Positions 1-10,006 of a stretch of DNA of 64,000 nt are shown here, in pieces. This stretch comes from an uncultured Curtobacterium sp. (GTDB lineage: Bacteria > Actinomycetota > Actinomycetes > Actinomycetales > Microbacteriaceae), in NCBI GenBank assembly GCA_913778205.1, contig CAJYUW010000010.1, positions 1-64,000 on the forward strand. Direction: 5' to 3'. The position numbers were made by a program, and so were the translations under genes. Numbering within the stretch: the stretch's first letter is position 1; each line of letters opens with the position of its first letter. Under the pieces are notes generated by a model, which worked only from the letters and a program-made list of their open reading frames with translations, was not told the DNA's origin and did no database searches.

Positions 1-575
1 AACGAACCGCCCGACCACACCGCGGTGTTGAGCGCGGCGAACTTGTTGTCACCGGCCGGGATGACGGTGCCGAAGTACTCCTCGAAGAACTCGGGGTGCT
101 CGCGCAGAGCCGTGTCGGTGTCCATGAAGATGACACCCTGCTGCTCGAGGTCCTCGCGGATCTGGTGGTAGACCACCTCGGACTCGTACTGGGCGGCGAC
201 GCCGGCGACGAGGCGCTGACGCTCGGCCTCCGGGATGCCGAGGCGCTCGTACGTGTTGCGGATGTCCTCGGGGAGCTCTTCCCAGGTCTGGGCCTGCTTC
301 TCCGTCGACTTCACGAAGTACTTGATGTTGTCGAAGTCGATGTCCGAGAGGTCAGCACCCCAGGACGGCATCGGCTTCCGGTCGAAGAGCGTGAGGGCCT
401 TCAGGCGGTTCTTCGTCATCCACTCGGGCTCGGACTTCCGCGCCGAGATGTCGGCGACGACCTCCTCCGAGAGACCACGACGGGCAGACGCGCCGGCGGA
501 GTCGGAGTCGGACCAGCCGAACTCGTATTGGCCGAGCCCTTCGAGCTCGGGACGGTCGATGAGCACGTCGGACAT
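1..575 (-). CDS. sufB: SufB, Fe-S cluster assembly scaffold (partial, C-terminal part outside window)
   Basis: Cytosolic scaffold of the SufBCD machine that assembles Fe-S clusters. Only the first ~191 codons lie in the window; the beta-helix core with its cluster-binding residues is beyond base 1. The N-terminus starts MSDVLIDRPELEG and contains the family-typical EPEWMTKNRLKAL segment and, close to the edge, PAGDNKFAALNTAVW. The ATG (575-573) has a GAGGAGA ribosome site about five bases upstream. It is divergent from ctaA, so its promoter must lie in 576-827; no upstream SufR-type repressor gene is seen on this side. Identity is clear from sequence; activity cannot be judged from this fragment. 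Confidence 0.93.
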   Translation of the reverse strand, partial: MSDVLIDRPELEGLGQYEFGWSDSDSAGASARRGLSEEVVADISARKSEPEWMTKNRLKALTLFDRKPMPSWGADLSDIDFDNIKYFVKSTEKQAQTWEELPEDIRNTYERLGIPEAERQRLVAGVAAQYESEVVYHQIREDLEQQGVIFMDTDTALREHPEFFEEYFGTVIPAGDNKFAALNTAVWSGGS

Positions 576-827
576 GGTCTCCTCGTTTCCTTCTCGCGGC
601 AGCGTCTTCCGGGACCAACCCGGCGCGGCTGGACGCCATTCCACCCCGGACCACCGACACGGTCGGCCAGGGCGCTGCTGCCTCGCAACGTCTATGGTTC
701 CACGCAGTCGCCGGCCTGCGTGACGATCACGGCCCATTCGGAGCCGGCGCCTGCCTAGACTTGACTGCCGCTGAACCCTCGAATCCTACAGGTTCGGTGC
801 ACGGAACAACAGGAAGGCACCACCCTC

Positions 828-1799
828 GTGACTCGCGTCGGATCCCCCGTCGAGCTGGACGTCCGCACCCGGTGGTGGTCCCTCCCCCGCGCGGTGGACG
901 CCCGCGTGATCTGGCTGGCCTGGGCATCCTTCGTCGTCGAGGTCGTCCTGATCGGCACCGGAGGCCTCGTCCGGCTCACAGCCTCGGGGCTCGGCTGCCC
1001 GACGTGGCCGAAGTGCACCGCGGACTCGCTCGTGTCCACGCCGGAGATGGGCGTGCACGGCATCATCGAGTTCGGCAACCGCCTCCTCACCTTCGTGCTC
1101 GTGGTCGTCGCGATCGCCACGTTCCTCGCGGTCGTCCGCATGCGCCGCACCCGCCCCGAGCTGTTCTGGCTCGCATTCGCGCAGGGTGCCGCCATCCCGG
1201 TGCAGGCCGTCATCGGTGGCATCAGCGTCTGGACGAACCTCAACCCGTTCGTCGTCGGCCTCCACTTCGTCGTCTCGGCCCTGCTCACGATGGTCACCGC
1301 CGCGCTCGTCTACCGCGCGCTCAACGGCCCGCGCACCGCCGTCCGGCTGGTCCCGGCCTGGTACACGAACGTCGTGCGCGGCACCGTGGCCGCCGTCGCG
1401 GTGACGGTCCTCGTCGGCATCCTGACGACCGGCAGCGGGCCGCACGCCGGCGCCGACGAGGCCGTCGACGGCGGCCGCCTGCACCGCACGGGCTTCGACC
1501 CCGCGGTCATGGAACACGTGCACGCCGTCCCCGCCTACGTCCTCTTCGCACTCACGCTCGTCCTCGTCGTGGGTGCCGTACGGCTGCAGCTGTCGAGCCG
1601 GTGGGCCCTCGCACTCCTCGTCGTCGAGTTCGTCCAGATCGCCGTGGGGCTGACGCAGGCCCGGACGGGCCTGCCGGTCGGGCTCGTGGGCACCCACATG
1701 GTGCTCGCCGGCCTGCTCGTGGCCGCGACCACGGCCGTCGTCCTCTCGACGCGGAAGAGCGCGGGACGCCACGCTGTCCGCGAGCCGCTGGGAGCCTGA
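828..1799 (+). CDS. ctaA: Heme A synthase (COX15/CtaA)
   Basis: Integral membrane enzyme that oxidises the heme O C8 methyl to give heme A for cytochrome aa3 oxidase. The 323-residue protein has about eight hydrophobic segments. Visible hallmarks are the paired cysteines in GLGCPTWPKC near residue 60, the E-x-x-N-R motif EFGNRLL after it, and histidines in GLHFVV, EHVHAV and GTHMVL that fit the heme-ligand positions of the family. The GTG start at 828 follows AGGAAGG by ~10 bases. A possible -10 (TAGACT, 756-761) lies upstream. It is convergent with ctaB, the enzyme one step earlier in the pathway. The size is a little above that of the Bacillus enzyme. Confidence 0.95.
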   Translation: MTRVGSPVELDVRTRWWSLPRAVDARVIWLAWASFVVEVVLIGTGGLVRLTASGLGCPTWPKCTADSLVSTPEMGVHGIIEFGNRLLTFVLVVVAIATFLAVVRMRRTRPELFWLAFAQGAAIPVQAVIGGISVWTNLNPFVVGLHFVVSALLTMVTAALVYRALNGPRTAVRLVPAWYTNVVRGTVAAVAVTVLVGILTTGSGPHAGADEAVDGGRLHRTGFDPAVMEHVHAVPAYVLFALTLVLVVGAVRLQLSSRWALALLVVEFVQIAVGLTQARTGLPVGLVGTHMVLAGLLVAATTAVVLSTRKSAGRHAVREPLGA

Positions 1800-2446
1800 C
1801 CGGTGCGCTGACGGGAGGCGCGGCGCCGGTCCGCCACGCCCCTCCTGTCCGTCACGCAGTCACCGGGCCACAACGGCTCCGCCGCTGCCGCACGACGACC
1901 GCCGCGTCGCGATGACGGAAACCCCGGGAGGCGCGTCGGCGATCCGCCGCGCGCCCGCCGTCCGCCACGCAGGCACCGACCCAGAACGACATCGCCGCCG
2001 TCGCACGACGACCGCCGCGTCGCCCCGGGCCCGCGACGTCATGCAGCGTGCGCAACAGAACGACGGGAGGCACGTCGGCGACCCGACGCGCGCCTCCCGT
2101 CCGCCACGCAGGCACCGACCCAGAACGACACCGCCGCCGTCGCACGACGGCCGCCGCGTAGCCCCGTGCACGCGACGTCATGCAGCGTGCGCAACAGACG
2201 ACGGCGCCGCTGTCGGACGACAGCGGCGCCGTCGTCCGACAGCGACGTGCGTGCGGCCGACAGCAACCCACGTGGACGACAGCGACGCGCGCGCGGCCGA
2301 CAGCAACCCACGCGGACGACAGCGGCCCCGTGGTCCGACAGCGACGTACGCGCGGGCGACGGCAGCGCGAGCGGACAGCAGCACGCACAGACGACCGCGG
2401 CCCGCCCCGCCCCGCCCCGCCCCGCCCCGAGAGCGGGCGACAGGCC
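1800..2446. repeat. Repeat-rich gap between convergent ctaA and ctaB
   Basis: This 647-base gap holds no credible gene: open frames exist on both strands only because stops are rare at this GC content. Two copies of a ~100-base block (about 1961-2066 and 2104-2197) share ACGCAGGCACCGACCCAGAA and CGACGTCATGCAGCGTGCGC. Degenerate copies of the window's dispersed palindrome lie at 1810-1850, 1924-1973 and 2062-2103. A 40-base direct repeat (GCGGCCGACAGCAACCCACG at 2253 and 2293) follows a strong hairpin. A run of CCCCG units (2401-2428) precedes the ctaB stop. The region looks like an eroded minisatellite and termination zone. Confidence 0.7.
2197..2236. terminator. Perfect 18-bp hairpin, likely bidirectional terminator
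   Basis: Arms 2197-2214 and 2219-2236 are exact reverse complements with a GGAC loop. It sits between convergent ctaA and ctaB and could stop transcripts from both sides. There is no T-run, so intrinsic termination is inferred from the stem alone. Confidence 0.55.
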
Positions 2447-3388
2447 CTAGAAGGTGAAGACCTGCGGCAGCAGCGGGTCGATCCCGACCGCGATGAAGAG
2501 CAGCGTCAGGTACGTGATCGAGCTGTGGAAGACCCGCATCGGGTGCACCTGCTCCACGTGCTGGATCGCCCGCGAGTACAGCCGGTGCGACTCGACGACG
2601 AACCAGACACCGCCGGCGAGGGCGACGACCGTGTAGAGCGGTCCCATGTGCGCGACCGGGATGAGCAGCAGCGAGCAGACGAGCGTCGCCCACGCGTAGA
2701 GCACCACCTGCAGCCCGACCACGGTCCGGCCACGCACGACCGCGAGCATCGGGACCTCGGCGGCGTCGTAGTCGTCGCGGTACTTCATCGAGAGCGGCCA
2801 GTAGTGCGGCGGCGTCCAGAGGAAGATCACCATGAAGAGGATGATCGGCGTCCAGGTCAGCGACCCCGTCACACCGGCCCAGCCGATGAGCACGGGCATG
2901 CAGCCGGCCGACCCTCCCCACACGATGTTCTGCGGGGTCCGGCGCTTGAGCCACAGCGTGTACACGCAGACGTAGATCAGGATCGCGACCACGCTGAGCG
3001 CGGCGGCCAACCAGTTGACCAGGAGGCCGAGCACCGCGGTCGAGAGCACCGCGAGCGTCCACGAGAAAGCCAGGGCCTCACGGTCCGACAGCTCGCCGGT
3101 GACGAGCGGCCGGTTGCTCGTCCGCTTCATCAGGCGGTCGATGTCCCGGTCGATGTAGCAGTTGAACGCGGAGGCCGCCCCCGCCGACATCGCGCCGCCG
3201 AGCATCGTCCAGAACACGAGCCAGAGATCCGGCACCCCGCGGGCCGCGAGGAACATCGTCGGAGCCGTGGTGACCAGCAGGAGCTCCATGACCCGGGGCT
3301 TCGTCAGCGAGACGTACGCCCGGACCTTGCGCGAGAGCGTCGATCGGGGTCGATCGGTGTCCGGCCGGGTCACGGTGGCAGTGGGCAA
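2447..3388 (-). CDS. ctaB: Protoheme IX farnesyltransferase (heme O synthase)
   Basis: UbiA-family membrane prenyltransferase that adds farnesyl to heme b to make heme O, the substrate of CtaA. The 313-residue protein shows the Mg-pyrophosphate motif [20 protein letters not shown], the second conserved loop [17 protein letters not shown], and the conserved [11 protein letters not shown], with about nine hydrophobic segments. The start is a TTG (3388-3386) placed five bases after a GAGG site; a GTG five codons later is the alternative. A -10-like TAAACT (3491-3486 on the minus strand) could drive it. It is divergent from tkt and convergent with ctaA, a common actinobacterial arrangement. Confidence 0.95.
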   Translation of the reverse strand: MPTATVTRPDTDRPRSTLSRKVRAYVSLTKPRVMELLLVTTAPTMFLAARGVPDLWLVFWTMLGGAMSAGAASAFNCYIDRDIDRLMKRTSNRPLVTGELSDREALAFSWTLAVLSTAVLGLLVNWLAAALSVVAILIYVCVYTLWLKRRTPQNIVWGGSAGCMPVLIGWAGVTGSLTWTPIILFMVIFLWTPPHYWPLSMKYRDDYDAAEVPMLAVVRGRTVVGLQVVLYAWATLVCSLLLIPVAHMGPLYTVVALAGGVWFVVESHRLYSRAIQHVEQVHPMRVFHSSITYLTLLFIAVGIDPLLPQVFTF

Positions 3389-3904
3389 GGGAACCTCAGT
3401 CTGTTCGCGTCAGCTCGCACACTCGGTGGACGGCTCCGTCGTCGTCCGGGCGTGCGTCGACCCGGAATGACCACGGGCCGTCATCAGTTTAGGCCATCGA
3501 GGCGCCGCGACGATGCTCCGCCCCGCCACCCGGACCGATCGGGTCCAGCCGGCGGACCAGCGGTCACCGAGCCGTCGGGCCGGCGCGGGATCCCGTCCGC
3601 ACCGCCGGACACGCCCGGCCCGTCCGGACGGTCGGCGTTGGAGCGCTGCACCCGGCGCGTCCACCGCACGGCGACCGGCGTCGGCGCACAGTGAACAGAA
3701 CGTGTCACCTGGAACCTCTCTGAGTGCATGGTCACTATGCTGGACATGCCCTCCCGCAGTGCGTGCCCCGAAGACGTCGGTCACGACGAGCCGGTCGGCC
3801 GCCGCCAGACGGCGACCCGAACCCCGGCCCCCGGGATGGCGATCATGTCCGTGCGATGGCACGAGCCCTCGCACATGTCGCATTCAAGAAGGGTCAACAT
3901 CCAA
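3389..3904. promoter_or_regulatory. Divergent promoter region of ctaB and tkt
   Basis: No gene is supported here. The tkt frame is open upstream to 3728 but that stretch has no family similarity and no good ribosome site, so it is taken as leader. Candidate -10 boxes are TAAACT for ctaB (minus strand, 3486-3491) and TATGCT for tkt (3736-3741); neither has a convincing -35. The rest is GC-rich sequence without a clear palindrome. Confidence 0.4.
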
Positions 3905-5998
3905 GTGGCTGAATTCACCTGGGACGCCATCGACAGGAAGGCCGTCGACACGGCCCGCGTACTCGCCGCCGACTCGGTCGAGGCCGCCGGCAACGGTCAC
4001 CCCGGCACCGCGATGAGCCTCGCGCCGGTCGCCCACCTGCTCTTCCAGAAGGTGATGCGTCGCGACCCCAGCGACTCCACCTGGATCGGCCGCGACCGCT
4101 TCATCCTCTCCGCCGGTCACGCCTCGATCCTGCAGTACGTGCAGTTCTACCTGCACGGCTACGGCCTCGAGCTCGAAGACCTCCAGCACCTCCGCAAGTG
4201 GGGCTCGAAGACCCCGGGTCACCCGGAGTACGGCCACACCGACGGCGTCGAGATCACCACCGGCCCGCTCGGCCAGGGCCTCGCGTCCGCCGTGGGCTTC
4301 GGCTACGCGCAGCGCTTCGAGCGCGGCCTGTTCGACCCGGAGACCGCCGACGGCGAGTCCCCCTTCGACCACTTCACCTACGTGATCGCCGGCGACGGCG
4401 ACATGCAGGAGGGCGTCACGAACGAGGCCGCGAGCCTCGCCGGCCGCCAGCAGCTCGGCCGCCTGGTCGTCTTCTACGACTCGAACCAGATCTCGATCGA
4501 GGACGACACCGACATCGCGTTCTCCGAGGACGTCGCCGCCCGCTACGAGTCGCTCGGCTGGCACGTGCAGCACGTCGACTGGAAGAAGACCGGCGAGTAC
4601 TCCGAGGACGTCGAGGAGCTGTACCGCGCGGTCGAGGCCGCCAAGGCCGAGACGACCAAGCCGTCGCTCATCGTCCTCAAGACCATCATCGGTTGGCCGT
4701 CGCCGACCAAGCAGAACTCGGGCAAGATCCACGGCTCCGCCCTCGGTGGCGAGGAGCTCAAGGGCCTCAAGGAGGTCCTCGGCTTCGACCCCGAGCAGAC
4801 CTTCCACGTCGACCCCGAGGTGCTCGAGTACACCCGCGGCGCCGTCGCCAAGGGCCAGGCGGAGCACGCCGAGTGGCAGAAGACCTTCGACGCGTGGGCC
4901 TCGGCCAACCCGGAGAAGAAGGCGATGCTCGACCGCATCGACGCCGGCGAGCTCCCCGAGGGCCTCGAGGAGGCGCTCCCGGTCTTCCCGACCGAGAAGG
5001 CCGTCTCGACCCGCGCCGCGTCCGGCAAGGTCATCAACGCCATCGCGCCGCTCATGCCCGAGTTCTGGGGCGGTTCTGCGGACCTCGCCGAGTCGAACCT
5101 CACCACGATCGAGGGCGCCAAGTCCTTCGGCCCGGCGGAGGCGTCGACCAAGACCTGGAGCACGGACCCGTACGGCCGCGTCCTGCACTTCGGCATCCGC
5201 GAGCACGCGATGGGCTCGATCCTGTCCGGCATCGTCCTGCACGGGAACACCCGTCCGTTCGGCGGCACGTTCCTCATCTTCAGCGACTACATGCGTCCGG
5301 CCGTCCGTCTCGCCGCGCTCATGAAGGCGCCGGCTATCTACGTCTGGACCCACGACTCCGTCGCCCTCGGCGAGGACGGCCCGACGCACCAGCCGATCGA
5401 GCAGCTCACCGCCCTCCGTGCGATCCCGGGTCTCGACGTCGTCCGTCCGGCCGACGCCAACGAGGTCGCCTACGCGTGGCTCGAGATGCTCAAGCACAAG
5501 GACCGTCCGGCCGGCATCGCGCTGAGCCGTCAGAACCTCCCGGTCTTCGAGCGCGGCGAGGGCGAGGCCTCCGGTGAGACCTTCGCGTCGGCGAAGAACG
5601 TCGGCAAGGGTGCGTACATCCTCGCCGAGGCGCCGAACGGCACCCCGGACGTGATCCTCATCGCGACCGGCTCCGAGGTCCAGATCGCCGTCGAGGCGCG
5701 CGAGCAGCTCAAGGGCGAGGGCATCAACGCCCGCGTCGTGAGCGCGCCGTCCCTCGAGTGGTTCTTCGAGCAGTCGGAGAACTACCGCGACCAGGTCCTG
5801 CCGAAGGACGTCACCGCGCGCGTCTCGGTCGAGGCCGGGATCGCCATGAGCTGGCGCGACATCGTCGGCGACAAGGGCCGCAGCGTCTCGATCGAGCACT
5901 TCGGTGCCTCGGCCGACTACCAGACGCTCTTCCAGGAGTTCGGCTTCACGACGGAGCACGTCGTCGCCGCCGCGAAGGAATCGATCGCGGCGTCCTGA
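3905..5998 (+). CDS. tkt: Transketolase
   Basis: Thiamine-diphosphate enzyme that moves two-carbon units between ketose and aldose phosphates in the non-oxidative pentose phosphate pathway. The 697-residue protein has the expected length. The ThDP signature is [16 protein letters not shown] (~res 155-170), followed by the pyrimidine domain with IREHAMGSI and [16 protein letters not shown], and a C-terminal domain with [16 protein letters not shown] at 3905 is chosen because [14 protein letters not shown] matches the family N-terminus and an AGAAGGG site lies 11 bases before; the frame stays open upstream. It is followed by a terminator and then tal. Confidence 0.95.
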   Translation: MAEFTWDAIDRKAVDTARVLAADSVEAAGNGHPGTAMSLAPVAHLLFQKVMRRDPSDSTWIGRDRFILSAGHASILQYVQFYLHGYGLELEDLQHLRKWGSKTPGHPEYGHTDGVEITTGPLGQGLASAVGFGYAQRFERGLFDPETADGESPFDHFTYVIAGDGDMQEGVTNEAASLAGRQQLGRLVVFYDSNQISIEDDTDIAFSEDVAARYESLGWHVQHVDWKKTGEYSEDVEELYRAVEAAKAETTKPSLIVLKTIIGWPSPTKQNSGKIHGSALGGEELKGLKEVLGFDPEQTFHVDPEVLEYTRGAVAKGQAEHAEWQKTFDAWASANPEKKAMLDRIDAGELPEGLEEALPVFPTEKAVSTRAASGKVINAIAPLMPEFWGGSADLAESNLTTIEGAKSFGPAEASTKTWSTDPYGRVLHFGIREHAMGSILSGIVLHGNTRPFGGTFLIFSDYMRPAVRLAALMKAPAIYVWTHDSVALGEDGPTHQPIEQLTALRAIPGLDVVRPADANEVAYAWLEMLKHKDRPAGIALSRQNLPVFERGEGEASGETFASAKNVGKGAYILAEAPNGTPDVILIATGSEVQIAVEAREQLKGEGINARVVSAPSLEWFFEQSENYRDQVLPKDVTARVSVEAGIAMSWRDIVGDKGRSVSIEHFGASADYQTLFQEFGFTTEHVVAAAKESIAAS

Positions 5999-6005
5999 CC
6001 CACCG

Positions 6006-6035
6006 GGGCCGGGTCCGGTCATCCGGACCCGGCCC
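6006..6035 (+). terminator. tkt terminator
   Basis: A perfect 13-bp GC stem (6006-6018 with 6023-6035) with a TCAT loop begins seven bases after the tkt stop and is followed by TTCT. Confidence 0.75.
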
Positions 6036-6040
6036 TTCTG

Positions 6041-6080
6041 CCGGGAGGCGCGGCTCGGCCCCGCCACGCGCCTCCCGGTC
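6041..6080. repeat. Dispersed palindrome copy (tkt-tal gap)
   Basis: CCGGGAGGCGCGG and a matching CGCGCCTCCCGG arm flank a short loop. It is a member of the family whose best copy is at 10791-10836. Here it follows a separate conventional terminator, so it is not needed for stopping tkt. Confidence 0.7.
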
Positions 6081-6125
6081 CTCACGACCACGGCCAGACG
6101 GCCGATGAAGGAAGAAGACACACAC

Positions 6126-7238
6126 ATGGCTGAGACCACCCCCACCGCCGCCCTCTCCGAGGTCGGCGTCAGCATTTGGCTCGACGACCTCTCCCGTGAG
6201 CTCCTCGAGACCGGCAAGCTCGAGCAGCTCATCGCCGAGAAGAACGTCGTCGGCGTCACCACCAACCCGACGATCTTCGCGTCCGCCCTCGCCAAGGGAG
6301 AGCGCTACGACGCCCAGGTGAAGGAGCTCGCCGCGGCGGGCACCGACGTCACCGACGCGATCTTCGAGATCACCACGCAGGACGTCGCGACCGCGTCCGA
6401 CGTCTTCAAGCCGATCTACGACGAGACCAAGGGCTTCGACGGCCGCGTCTCGATCGAGGTCGAGCCGGGTCTCGCGCACGACACCCAGAAGACCATCGAG
6501 CAGGCCAAGTTCCTGTTCGACAAGGTCGGTCGCGAGAACGTCCTCATCAAGATCCCCGCGACGGTCGAGGGCCTCGAGGCCATCACCGAGGTCATCGCCG
6601 CTGGCATCTCCGTCAACGTCACCCTGATCTTCTCGCTCGAGCGCTACCGCGCCGTGATCGATGCCTACCTCGGCGGGCTCGAGAAGGCCAAGGCCGCCGG
6701 CCACGACCTCTCGAAGATCCACTCGGTCGCATCGTTCTTCGTGTCGCGCGTCGACACCGAGATCGACAAGCGCCTCGACGCCGTGGGTACCGACGAGGCC
6801 AAGGCCCTCAAGTCGAAGGCCGGTGTCGCCAACGCCCAGCTCGCGTACCAGGTCTGGACCGAGGCGTTCGCCACCGAGCGCGCCCTGGGGCTCCTCGAGG
6901 CCGGCGCGAACACGCAGCGTCCGCTCTGGGCCTCGACCGGCGTCAAGGACCCGTCGCTGCCCGACACCCTCTACGTGACCGAGCTGGCCGCGCCGAACAC
7001 CGTCAACACCATGCCGGGCAAGACGCTCGACGCGACGTTCGACCATGGCGAGATCCACGGTGACGCCATCGCCGGGTCGTACGACGCCGCGCAGGACGTC
7101 CTCGACCAGATCGCCGCGCAGGGCATCAGCTACGACGAGGTCGTCGCCCTGCTCGAGCAGGAGGGCGTGGACAAGTTCAACGTCTCCTGGAGCGAGCTCG
7201 TCGACACCGTGAAGACCGCGCTGGAGAACAGCAAGTAA
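6126..7238 (+). CDS. tal: Transaldolase
   Basis: Schiff-base aldolase of the non-oxidative pentose phosphate pathway that moves dihydroxyacetone units between sugar phosphates. At 370 residues it is the longer actinobacterial/cyanobacterial type. The active-site lysine lies in NVLIKIPAT (~res 140), preceded by [10 protein letters not shown] and followed by [15 protein letters not shown] and [15 protein letters not shown]. The ATG at 6126 follows AAGGAAGAA by about nine bases. It sits between tkt and zwf, consistent with co-ordinated supply of the pathway, though hairpins on both sides suggest it can be a separate transcript. Confidence 0.96.
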   Translation: MAETTPTAALSEVGVSIWLDDLSRELLETGKLEQLIAEKNVVGVTTNPTIFASALAKGERYDAQVKELAAAGTDVTDAIFEITTQDVATASDVFKPIYDETKGFDGRVSIEVEPGLAHDTQKTIEQAKFLFDKVGRENVLIKIPATVEGLEAITEVIAAGISVNVTLIFSLERYRAVIDAYLGGLEKAKAAGHDLSKIHSVASFFVSRVDTEIDKRLDAVGTDEAKALKSKAGVANAQLAYQVWTEAFATERALGLLEAGANTQRPLWASTGVKDPSLPDTLYVTELAAPNTVNTMPGKTLDATFDHGEIHGDAIAGSYDAAQDVLDQIAAQGISYDEVVALLEQEGVDKFNVSWSELVDTVKTALENSK

Positions 7239-7428
7239 GCACGACCGGAGCCTGCGTCCCGGAGACGGCACCCTCGTCCTCGGGACGCAGGCACCCACGG
7301 TCAGGACCCGTCCGCCGGAGCCGCACCGCGCCTCCCGGCCGGACCTGACCACCACGACGGCGGAGTCGCCGCTGCTCCAGCAGCGCAGCGCTCCGCCGTC
7401 TCCGTTCGACCCACAAGGAGTCACACGC
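7239..7428. terminator. Two hairpins and a half palindrome between tal and zwf
   Basis: An 11-bp stem (7250-7260 with 7282-7292) lies 11 bases after the tal stop and is the probable tal terminator. One arm of the dispersed palindrome (CGCGCCTCCCGGCC, ~7327-7340) follows. A second 10-bp stem, GACGGCGGAG with CTCCGCCGTC (7356-7365 and 7391-7400), lies directly before the zwf AAGGAG site (7415-7420) and could affect its expression. Confidence 0.55.
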
Positions 7429-8967
7429 ATGTCACCGGTGGCGATCACCCCGGAGCACAACCCGCTCCGGCTGCCGACCGACCGACGTCTGAACCGGATC
7501 GCAGGGCCCAGCACCCTCATCATCTTCGGCGTGACGGGCGACCTGTCGCGCAAGAAGCTGATGCCCGCGGTCTACGACCTCGCGAACCGGGGGCTGCTGC
7601 CGCCCGGGTTCGCGCTCGTCGGGTTCGCCCGGCGCGACTGGGAGGACCAGGACTTCTCCCAGCTCGTGCACGACGCGGTCCGGGACCACTCCCGCACCCC
7701 CTTCGACGAGGCCGTCTGGAAGCAGCTCGAGCAGGGCATCCGCTTCGTGCAGGGCTCGTTCGACGACCCCGAGGCGTTCGCCGAGCTCAAGCGCACCGTC
7801 GACGAGCTCGACGCGGAGCGCGGCACGCTCGGCAACCACGCCTTCTACCTGTCGATCCCGCCGAAGATGTTCCCGGTCGTGACCGAGCAACTCAAGGTCT
7901 CCGGGCTCACCGAGAAGTGCGACGGCTCCTGGAGCCGCGTCGTGGTCGAGAAGCCGTTCGGCTCGGACCTCCGCACCGCACGCGAGCTCAACGCGATCGT
8001 CGAGAGCGTGTTCGCGCCCGACGACGTGTTCCGCATCGACCACTACCTCGGCAAGGAGACCGTCCAGAACCTCCTGACGCTCCGGTTCGCGAACCAGATG
8101 TACGAACCGATCTGGAACTCGAACTACGTCGACCACGTGCAGATCACGATGGCCGAGGACATCGGCGTCGCCGGACGCGCGGCGTACTACGACGGCATCG
8201 GGGCAGCCCGCGACGTCATCCAGAACCACCTGCTGCAGCTCCTCGCGCTCACGGCGATGGAGGAGCCCGTCTCGTTCAAGGCCGCCGACCTGCGCGCCGA
8301 GAAGGAGAAGGTCCTCTCCGCGGTCCGACTGCCCGAGGACCTCGCGACGGCGACGGCCCGCGGGCAGTACGCCGGCGGGTGGCAGGGCGGCGAGAAGGTG
8401 CTCGGCTTCCTCGAGGAGGCGGGCATGGACCCGCAGTCGGGCACCGAGACCTACGCCGCGATCAAGCTCGACATCGCGACCCGTCGCTGGCAGGGCGTCC
8501 CGTTCTACCTGCGCGCGGGCAAGCGTCTCGGCCGTCGCGTGACCGAGATCGCGATCGTGTTCAAGCGGGTCCCCGAGGACGTCTTCGGCATCCCGCAGTC
8601 GCCCCTCGGGCAGAACGCGCTCGTCATCCGCGTGCAGCCGGACGAGGGCGTCACGCTCCGCTTCGGCTCGAAGGTCCCCGGCGTCGGCACGCAGGTGCGC
8701 GACGTGACGATGGACTTCGGCTACGGCCACGCGTTCACCGAGGCATCGCCGGAGGCGTACGAGCGACTCATCCTCGACGTGCTCCTCGGCGACCCGCCCC
8801 TGTTCCCCCGTCACCAAGAGGTGGAACTGTCGTGGAAGATCCTCGACCCGATCGAGGAGTTCTGGGCCACGCAGGGCCAGCCCGAGCAGTACCGTCCCGG
8901 CACGTGGGGTCCGGCGTCCGCCGACGCCCTGCTCGCCCGCGACGGCAGGACCTGGAGGCGTCCATGA
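7429..8967 (+). CDS. zwf: Glucose-6-phosphate 1-dehydrogenase
   Basis: First enzyme of the oxidative pentose phosphate pathway, making 6-phosphogluconolactone and NADPH. The 512-residue protein has the dinucleotide-binding motif FGVTGDLSRKKLMPA (~res 32-46), the substrate lysine region VVEKPFGSDL, and the active-site signature RIDHYLGKE (~res 204-212) with its catalytic histidine. The ATG at 7429 follows AAGGAG by eight bases. Its stop overlaps the opcA start in ATGA, so the two are translationally coupled; OpcA is the allosteric/assembly partner of this enzyme in actinobacteria and cyanobacteria. Confidence 0.97.
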   Translation: MSPVAITPEHNPLRLPTDRRLNRIAGPSTLIIFGVTGDLSRKKLMPAVYDLANRGLLPPGFALVGFARRDWEDQDFSQLVHDAVRDHSRTPFDEAVWKQLEQGIRFVQGSFDDPEAFAELKRTVDELDAERGTLGNHAFYLSIPPKMFPVVTEQLKVSGLTEKCDGSWSRVVVEKPFGSDLRTARELNAIVESVFAPDDVFRIDHYLGKETVQNLLTLRFANQMYEPIWNSNYVDHVQITMAEDIGVAGRAAYYDGIGAARDVIQNHLLQLLALTAMEEPVSFKAADLRAEKEKVLSAVRLPEDLATATARGQYAGGWQGGEKVLGFLEEAGMDPQSGTETYAAIKLDIATRRWQGVPFYLRAGKRLGRRVTEIAIVFKRVPEDVFGIPQSPLGQNALVIRVQPDEGVTLRFGSKVPGVGTQVRDVTMDFGYGHAFTEASPEAYERLILDVLLGDPPLFPRHQEVELSWKILDPIEEFWATQGQPEQYRPGTWGPASADALLARDGRTWRRP

Positions 8968-9908
8968 AGATCGACCTGCCGAACACCACGGTCTCGAAGA
9001 TCCAGAAGAAGCTCGTCCACATCCGCGAGGAGGGTGGCGCCGTCGCGCTCGGCCGCGTCCTCACGCTGATCATCTCCACCGCCCTCGGGCACGAGGAGGA
9101 GGCGATCAACGCGGCGAACGAGGCGTCCCGCGAGCACCCGATGCGGGTCATCATCGTGTCGAAGAACGAGGGCGACACGAAGTCCCCCGGTCGTCTCGAC
9201 GCGCAGATCCGCGTCGGCAGCGACGCGGGCGCGAGCGAGGTCATCGTCCTCCGCGCCTACGGCGAGACCGCGACCGACGAGGAGAGCCTGGTCACGGGCC
9301 TGCTGCTGCCGGACGCCCCGGTCGTGGCGTGGTGGCCCGACGCCGCACCGTCGCAACCGTCCGAGTCCGCCCTGGGCCGCATCGCCCAGCGCCGCATCAC
9401 GGACGCCGCGGCGCAGAAGGACCCGAACGAGGCCATCGCGGCACTCGGCGCGTCGTACGTGCCGGGTGACACCGACTTCGCCTGGACCCGTCTGACCCTG
9501 TGGCGCAACCAGCTCGCGGCGGCGCTGGACCAGCCGCCGTACGAGCCGGTCACGGCCGTCGAGGTCTCGGGAGCGTTCGACAGCCCGTCGACGATCCTCC
9601 TCGCGGCGTGGCTGCAACTCCGGCTGGAGGTCCCCGTCGCGGTCGTCACGTCGCCGCGTGCGACCGGCTCCAGCGGCATCCACGGCGTCAAGCTGGTCCG
9701 CGAGAGCGGCGCCATCGAGCTCGAGCGCTCCCTGGTCGACGTCGCCACCCTGTCGATGCCCGGTCAGCCGACGCACGACCTGTCGCTGCCCCGCCGCAAC
9801 CTGCGCGACTGCCTGGCCGAGGAACTCCGTAGACTCGACCCGGACGTCCTCTTCGGAGACGTCGTCAAGCACGGGGTGCCCCAGCTGCGCGAGTCCATCG
9901 CGGGCTGA
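8964..9908 (+). CDS. opcA: OpcA, glucose-6-phosphate dehydrogenase assembly/activator protein
   Basis: OpcA proteins bind G6PDH and are needed for its full activity and tetramer state. The 314-residue protein starts MKIDLPNTTVSKIQKKL at an ATG that overlaps the zwf stop by four bases (ATGA). Conserved family stretches include RVLTLIISTALGHEEEAI, PVVAWWPDAAPSQP and DLSLPRRNLRDCLAEELR. There is no enzyme motif. The tight overlap with zwf fits a fixed stoichiometry of the two proteins. The frame runs open far upstream inside zwf, which is a shadow. Confidence 0.95.
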   Translation: MKIDLPNTTVSKIQKKLVHIREEGGAVALGRVLTLIISTALGHEEEAINAANEASREHPMRVIIVSKNEGDTKSPGRLDAQIRVGSDAGASEVIVLRAYGETATDEESLVTGLLLPDAPVVAWWPDAAPSQPSESALGRIAQRRITDAAAQKDPNEAIAALGASYVPGDTDFAWTRLTLWRNQLAAALDQPPYEPVTAVEVSGAFDSPSTILLAAWLQLRLEVPVAVVTSPRATGSSGIHGVKLVRESGAIELERSLVDVATLSMPGQPTHDLSLPRRNLRDCLAEELRRLDPDVLFGDVVKHGVPQLRESIAG

Positions 9909-9923
9909 GCCACCCACGCGACT

Positions 9924-9950
9924 GAGCCGTCCGCACGACGCGGGCGGCTC
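9924..9950 (+). terminator. Hairpin between opcA and pgl
   Basis: An 11-bp stem with one G-U pair (9924-9934 with 9940-9950) and loop ACGAC starts 15 bases after the opcA stop. It may attenuate or stabilise within the operon; no T-run follows. Confidence 0.45.
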
Positions 9951-10006
9951 GGTCGGACCGAAGGCGATCCGCACGACGGCCCGCCGACCTCGAACACGGG
10001 AGTCAC

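Noticed and set aside
1912-2457. Small Arg/Pro-rich genes in the ctaA-ctaB gap
   Set aside because: Frames consist of repeat translation, overlap the hairpin and lack ribosome sites; no domain can be recognised.
3728-3904. A 59-residue N-terminal extension of transketolase
   Set aside because: No similarity to the family N-terminus, while GTG 3905 has a ribosome site and gives the exact expected start.
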